A DNA stretch of 64,000 bases from an uncultured Alphaproteobacteria bacterium (lineage in GTDB: Bacteria; Pseudomonadota; Alphaproteobacteria; JAPOUT01; G958296285), in contig OY282459.1 of the NCBI GenBank assembly GCA_958296285.1, forward strand, positions 124,001 to 188,000. Reading direction: 5' to 3'. Numbering within the stretch: the first letter of the stretch is position 1; each line of letters opens with the position of its first letter. Under the pieces are notes generated by a model. The model saw nothing but the letters and a program-made list of their open reading frames with translations, made no database searches and had not been told where the DNA came from. Of this stretch, positions 60,009 to 64,000 are shown in pieces. A program made the translations under genes and the position numbers.

Positions 60009-60764
60009 ATGCCCAAAAAACCCTTCCATGTCGGAGTCCTTACCCTCTTCCCTAACCTCTTTCCCGGCCCGCTCGGCATCAGCATCTTCCAACGCGCCCG
60101 CGATCAAGGCCTATGGACGCTCCAAACCTTCAACATCCGCGACCACGCCCCACAAAAACTCAAAGGCAGAATGGACGCGCCACCCTTCGGCGGCGGCAAA
60201 GGCATGATCCTCCGAGCCGACGCCATCGCCCCCGCCATAGACGCCGCCACGAAAAAAATCCCCAACGCCCCCCTCATCTGTCTCACCCCCGCCGGAAAAC
60301 CCCTGACCCAAGCCCGAATCCAAAAACTCGCCCAAGGGAACGGCGTCATCCTCCTCTGCAGCCGCTATGAAGGCTTGGACGAGCGCATCATAGAAGCCCG
60401 AAACGCCGAAGAAATCAGCATCGGCGACTTCCTCTTGTCAGGAGGCGAAACCGCCGCGCTCGCCCTCATAGAAGCAGCGCTCCGAATCCTCCCCGGCGTC
60501 ATGGGATCGGAAGAATCAGGAACCGCCGAGACCTTCCACAACAACCTCCTGCAGCACCCCCATTACACAAAACCCGCCCTCTGGGAAAATCGCGCCGCGC
60601 CCGAGATTCTCCTCTCCGGACACCACGCCCGCGTCAAAGAATGGCGCGAAGCCCAAGCCCTCCGCCGAACCCGCCTGCGCCGTCCCGACCTCGCCGAAAA
60701 ACATGACAAAAGCGCCAAGACTATGCTAGAAAAACCCCGCCGCTCCACAGAGAAAGACGCATGA
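60009..60764 (+). CDS. trmD: tRNA (guanine37-N1) methyltransferase
   Basis: Methylates G37 of tRNAs. Start at ATG 60009 ([20 protein letters not shown]); the frame upstream is repeat DNA. The trefoil-knot SAM site is visible: [50 protein letters not shown]-terminal [10 protein letters not shown] is the tRNA-binding end. 251 residues. Overlaps rplS by ATGA. Confidence 0.95.
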   Translation: MPKKPFHVGVLTLFPNLFPGPLGISIFQRARDQGLWTLQTFNIRDHAPQKLKGRMDAPPFGGGKGMILRADAIAPAIDAATKKIPNAPLICLTPAGKPLTQARIQKLAQGNGVILLCSRYEGLDERIIEARNAEEISIGDFLLSGGETAALALIEAALRILPGVMGSEESGTAETFHNNLLQHPHYTKPALWENRAAPEILLSGHHARVKEWREAQALRRTRLRRPDLAEKHDKSAKTMLEKPRRSTEKDA

Positions 60765-61162
60765 AGAGGCTTCTTGCCATGTCGCTCCACGATTTTGAAG
60801 AGGCGCAGCTCGCCGCGCGCGAAAAGCCGTCCGCCCTGCCCGATTTCGCGCCGGGCGACACAGTGGAAGTGCGCCTCAACATCGTGGAGGGCGAGCGCAA
60901 GCGCGTCCAAGCCTTTGAGGGCGTCTGCATCGCGCGATCGGGCAGAGGCATCCGCGCCAGTTTCACAGTGCGCAAGATTTCGCATGGCGAGGGCGTGGAG
61001 CGAGTCTTTCCGCTTCATAGTCCGACAATCGCCGGAATCAAAATCCTCCGCCGCGGCAGAGTGCGCCGCGCCAAACTCTATTATCTGCGCGCGCTCCGCG
61101 GACGCGCCGCGCGCATCAAGGAGAAACAGGAGACGCGCCCGCAATCCGGAAAAAAGAAATAA
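60761..61162 (+). CDS. rplS: 50S ribosomal protein L19
   Basis: 133 residues. L19 core: [60 protein letters not shown] and [17 protein letters not shown]. Its start overlaps the trmD stop, and [10 protein letters not shown] seven codons later could be an alternative start nearer to the common N-terminus. Basic C-terminal tail. Followed 12 bp later by leuC. Confidence 0.94.
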   Translation: MKRLLAMSLHDFEEAQLAAREKPSALPDFAPGDTVEVRLNIVEGERKRVQAFEGVCIARSGRGIRASFTVRKISHGEGVERVFPLHSPTIAGIKILRRGRVRRAKLYYLRALRGRAARIKEKQETRPQSGKKK

Positions 61163-61174
61163 AAGAGATCGGCT

Positions 61175-62599
61175 ATGTCTAAGACCCTCGGGTTTAAAAC
61201 CCTCTATGACAAAATTTGGGACGGTCATTGCATAGAGACTCGGGCGGACGGCTCGTCTCTCATTGCGATTGACAGGCATCTCGTCCATGAGGTCACAAGC
61301 CCCCAAGCCTTTGAGGGCTTGCGGCAGGCGGGGCGGAGCGTCCGCGCCCCAACGAAAACGCTCGCTGTCGCCGATCACAATGTCCCGACAGAAGCCCGCG
61401 CCGGCGGCATAGAGGATCCCGAATCCCGACTGCAAATAGAAACCCTCGCCCGCAACTGCGAGACTTTCGGCATTCCCTTTTTCTCTATGGAGGACGAAAG
61501 ACAGGGGATCGTTCATATTATCGGGCCAGAGCAGGGCTTTACGCTGCCGGGGACGGTGATCGTCTGCGGCGACAGCCACACTTCCACCCATGGCGCGTTT
61601 GGCGCGCTGGCGCATGGGATCGGGACTTCGGAAGTGGAGCATGTCCTCGCCACGCAGACCCTCATTCAGAAAAAGGCGAAGAATATGCGGATTTCTCTAG
61701 AGGGGGTCGCGGGTGAAAACATCACGGCGAAGGATTTGATCCTCTCCGTCATTGGCGAGATTGGGACGGGCGGCGGCACGGGCTATGTCATGGAATATGC
61801 CGGCGCGGCGGTTCGGGCGCTCTCTATGGAGGGACGCATGACGCTCTGCAACATGTCCATTGAGGCGGGGGCGCGGGCGGGGCTGATCGCGCCGGACGAA
61901 AAAACTTTCGCTTACCTTGAGGGGCGTCCGATGACGCCGAAAGGCGATTTATGGGAGCGGGCGCTCGGCGATTGGGAGAATCTGCCGTCAGACGAAGGCG
62001 CGACATTTGACGCGGAGGTAAAACTGGACGTCTCCGATTTGCCGCCTTTAATCACATGGGGGACGAGTCCGCAGGATGTCGTCAAGGTATCGGGTCGCGT
62101 GCCGGATCCGTCTCAAGAGACAGACGCGGCGCGGCGCGAGGCGATAGGGCGGTCGCTTCGTTATATGGGCTTGCGCGGGGGCGAGAAGATGACGGAGATT
62201 GCGATTGATCGGGTTTTCATCGGGTCGTGCACCAATGGACGGATTGAGGATTTGCGCGAGGCGGCGCGTTTTGCCAAAGGCAGAAAAGTTTCGGATCGCG
62301 TTTCGGCGATGGTTGTTCCGGGTTCGGGTCTTGTGAAGTTGCAGGCGGAGGAAGAGGGTTTGGACAAGGTTTTTTTGGATGCGGGGTTTGAGTGGCGGGA
62401 GCCGGGCTGTTCCATGTGTTTGGCGATGAACGCCGACAAGCTTGCGCCGGGCGAGCGCTGCGCCTCTACGTCCAATCGGAATTTTGAGGGACGACAGGGA
62501 CGTGGCGGACGGACTCATCTTGTATCGCCTGCGATGGCGTCAGCGGCGGCGATCGCCGGGCGCTTCGTGGATATAAGAGAAGTTGAGGCGAAGGCGTGA
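61175..62599 (+). CDS. leuC: 3-isopropylmalate dehydratase large subunit
   Basis: Leucine synthesis; 4Fe-4S aconitase-family enzyme. 474 residues: [32 protein letters not shown], cluster ligands in [17 protein letters not shown] and [13 protein letters not shown], then [20 protein letters not shown]. In Alphaproteobacteria leuC commonly follows rplS and is followed by leuD; here an HTH-ImmA gene overlaps its end (GTGA) and leuD is not seen in the window. Confidence 0.95.
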   Translation: MSKTLGFKTLYDKIWDGHCIETRADGSSLIAIDRHLVHEVTSPQAFEGLRQAGRSVRAPTKTLAVADHNVPTEARAGGIEDPESRLQIETLARNCETFGIPFFSMEDERQGIVHIIGPEQGFTLPGTVIVCGDSHTSTHGAFGALAHGIGTSEVEHVLATQTLIQKKAKNMRISLEGVAGENITAKDLILSVIGEIGTGGGTGYVMEYAGAAVRALSMEGRMTLCNMSIEAGARAGLIAPDEKTFAYLEGRPMTPKGDLWERALGDWENLPSDEGATFDAEVKLDVSDLPPLITWGTSPQDVVKVSGRVPDPSQETDAARREAIGRSLRYMGLRGGEKMTEIAIDRVFIGSCTNGRIEDLREAARFAKGRKVSDRVSAMVVPGSGLVKLQAEEEGLDKVFLDAGFEWREPGCSMCLAMNADKLAPGERCASTSNRNFEGRQGRGGRTHLVSPAMASAAAIAGRFVDIREVEAKA

Positions 62600-63819
62600 A
62601 AGACCATCTGCCCGTTAATGGCGATGTTCTGCGCTGGGCGCGAGAGCGAGCGGGCTATTCCGTTCAAGAAATTGCGGAAAGGCTCAAAAGAACGGAAGAG
62701 CAAATCAAAGCGTGGGAAAACGCTGACAACGACTCCTCGCCTCCTTATGGGACGTTGGAGAAACTAGCCTATGATTGTTATAGGCGACCTCTTGCCCTCT
62801 TTTTCTTTCCTGAACCACCGGAAGAAGATTCCATTGACAAATCTTTTCGGACTTTACCCGAACATGAGCTAAATCAAATCCCACCTAGGATACGCTACCT
62901 TATTCGCAATGCTAGTGTGTTCCAAATGAATCTGGCGGAGTTGTTTGATGGTAGAAACCCCGCCTCAAAGCCAATTATTTACAACCTCAAAATAGCACTC
63001 CATGATGCTGACAATGTCGTTGTCTTTGCTGATCAAGCGCGTGACTATCTGGGCGTATCGGTTGACGAGCAACGGGCATGGACAAGCGACGAAGATGCTC
63101 TGAAAGCCTGGCGCGTGATCTTGGAGAATCATGGTGTCTTTACCTTCAAGGATTCTTTTAAGGAAAAGAAAAAGGATGCGCCTGAAAGCCCTTATTCAGG
63201 ATTCTGCCTGTATGACGAGGATTTTCCGATCATTTACCTCAACAACAATATGCCTAAGACGCGGCAGATTTTCACCCTGTTCCATGAACTGGCGCATCTG
63301 CTCGCTTCGGTGGCAAGGATTGATAAAGGCTTCGGCAATGATTACATCAACACTCTTTCAGGGGACGACCAACGCGTAGAGATTCTATGCAATCGGTTTT
63401 CTGCCGAATTCCTTATTCCCGCGAAGGAAATAAATGATCGTTTAAAATCACTCTCATCATCACCTGCTGATGAAGAAATCTCATTCTTCGCCCAAGAATT
63501 TTGCGTGAGCCGCGAGGTCATTTTGAGGCGTATGCGCGATTTAAGCATCGTGGCGCAGGGTTTTTATCAGAAAAAAGTCGCCCAATGGGAAAGAGAACGC
63601 ACAAAACGCAAAGAAAGGCAGAAAAAAAGCCCTGGCGGCCATCATGCTAATACTCAATCCACCTATCTCTCTAAAGCTTATATGGAGCGCGTGTTTGAGC
63701 TGCATTATAAAAATCAAATCACCCGTGATCAGGTGGCAGATTATTTGGGAACAGCGAAGAAGCCAGCGAAGTCCGATACCATTGACGATCTTGAGAACCT
63801 TTTACTCAAGAAAACCTGA
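62596..63819 (+). CDS. HTH and ImmA/IrrE-type metallopeptidase protein
   Basis: 407 residues. Residues ~7-60 form an XRE-type helix-turn-helix ([20 protein letters not shown]), and residues ~150-320 an ImmA/IrrE domain with the zinc-protease motif HELAH (230-234) and a later Glu in [11 protein letters not shown]. Such proteins cleave or control repressors and often pair with a toxin. Starts at GTG 62596 overlapping leuC. More AT-rich than leuC, suggesting acquisition. It lies 2 bp before the DUF4411-like gene. Confidence 0.85.
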   Translation: MKDHLPVNGDVLRWARERAGYSVQEIAERLKRTEEQIKAWENADNDSSPPYGTLEKLAYDCYRRPLALFFFPEPPEEDSIDKSFRTLPEHELNQIPPRIRYLIRNASVFQMNLAELFDGRNPASKPIIYNLKIALHDADNVVVFADQARDYLGVSVDEQRAWTSDEDALKAWRVILENHGVFTFKDSFKEKKKDAPESPYSGFCLYDEDFPIIYLNNNMPKTRQIFTLFHELAHLLASVARIDKGFGNDYINTLSGDDQRVEILCNRFSAEFLIPAKEINDRLKSLSSSPADEEISFFAQEFCVSREVILRRMRDLSIVAQGFYQKKVAQWERERTKRKERQKKSPGGHHANTQSTYLSKAYMERVFELHYKNQITRDQVADYLGTAKKPAKSDTIDDLENLLLKKT

Positions 63820-63821
63820 CA

Positions 63822-64000
63822 ATGACTATTTATGTTTTTGATACCAGTCCTTTGGTAGACATTTTTCGCCACTACTACAGAGAGCGGTTCCCTACTTTCT
63901 GGAGTAAATTTGACGCCATAATCACAGAAGAAAGAACTACGTCGACAAGAGAGGTTCAGCGTGAATTGCAAGGGCGTGAAGACTCGGCTGCCCAATGGAG
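63822..64000 (+). CDS. DUF4411/PIN-like protein, truncated by the window edge
   Basis: The first 59 codons read MTIYVFDTSPLVDIFRHYYR and then FPTFWSKFDAII and STREVQREL. A V-F-D-T-S/S start followed by L and an acidic helix is typical of PIN-fold nucleases; DUF4411 proteins of this kind are usually encoded directly after an HTH-ImmA/IrrE gene, as here. Probable toxin of a two-gene module. The conserved acidic residues further on are outside the window. Confidence 0.7.
   Translation, partial: MTIYVFDTSPLVDIFRHYYRERFPTFWSKFDAIITEERTTSTREVQRELQGREDSAAQW

Overview
The window is a GC-rich stretch of a bacterial chromosome, almost certainly from an alphaproteobacterium. The evidence is gene order (tkt-gap divergent from zapA; a 6S RNA gene and fthC downstream of zapA; tyrA-hisC-chorismate mutase divergent from metX/metW; ftsE-ftsX; lysA-small lipoprotein-argH; acnA divergent from ccmABCD/G; rpsP-trmD-rplS-leuC) and a tRNA-His with a G1:U72 pair and A73, a form known from one clade of Alphaproteobacteria. 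Genes for Met, Leu, Lys, Arg, His and aromatic amino acids suggest a largely prototrophic cell. I cannot name the genus.

Layout. 0-6.8 kb: gap (cut by the left edge), tkt, a small coiled-coil gene, zapA, two copies of a small coiled-coil membrane protein inside an inverted-repeat-bracketed segment, 6S RNA, fthC and a YmdB-type phosphodiesterase. 7-18.3 kb: tyrA-hisC-chorismate mutase, a fused metX-metW, an acyltransferase, ftsX-ftsE, lysA, an LptM-like lipoprotein, argH, a cobalamin adenosyltransferase and rpmF. 18.7-28.3 kb: rmuC, def-fmt-truA-HD hydrolase, the ybbP/ybbA/tesA cluster and an aldo/keto reductase. 28.6-30.4 kb: a methyltransferase plus PmeII-like restriction enzyme next to tRNA-Arg. 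30.4-34.9 kb: an ABC ATPase, polA and pyrE. 35-43.8 kb is the main accessory region. 44.3-50.6 kb: a Bax-inhibitor-like protein and a Gld-type ABC operon. 50.7-57.5 kb: acnA, the cytochrome c maturation genes (with ccmD fused to ccmG) and mtaB (frameshifted). 57.5-62.6 kb: dapF with a C-terminal extension, rpsP, trmD, rplS and leuC. 62.6-64 kb: an HTH-ImmA/IrrE gene and the start of a DUF4411/PIN-like gene.

The most striking system is at 36.2-40.7 kb. A 264-residue protein joins a phage-MuF-like metal-binding segment to a domain that resembles the catalytic domain of colicin M, the lipid II hydrolase. It is followed at once by six tandem paralogues of about 190-215 residues. Each has one N-terminal membrane anchor and an extracytoplasmic domain framed by two conserved cysteines. 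The arrangement reads as a toxin with an amplified array of periplasmic immunity proteins. Copy 4 is a recombinant of copies 2 and 1. Immediately beyond lie two paralogous membrane/pentapeptide-repeat loci, one of them split in two.

The second pervasive feature is a family of about ten modular intergenic repeats (170-340 bp). They are built from nested inverted repeats, and at least one copy has 36-bp terminal inverted repeats. They lie mostly between convergent genes and sometimes supply stop codons or C-terminal tails. A separate family of short GCGTC-TT-GACGC palindromes sits inside coding sequences in different frames. All assignments come from reading the sequence; no database search was possible.
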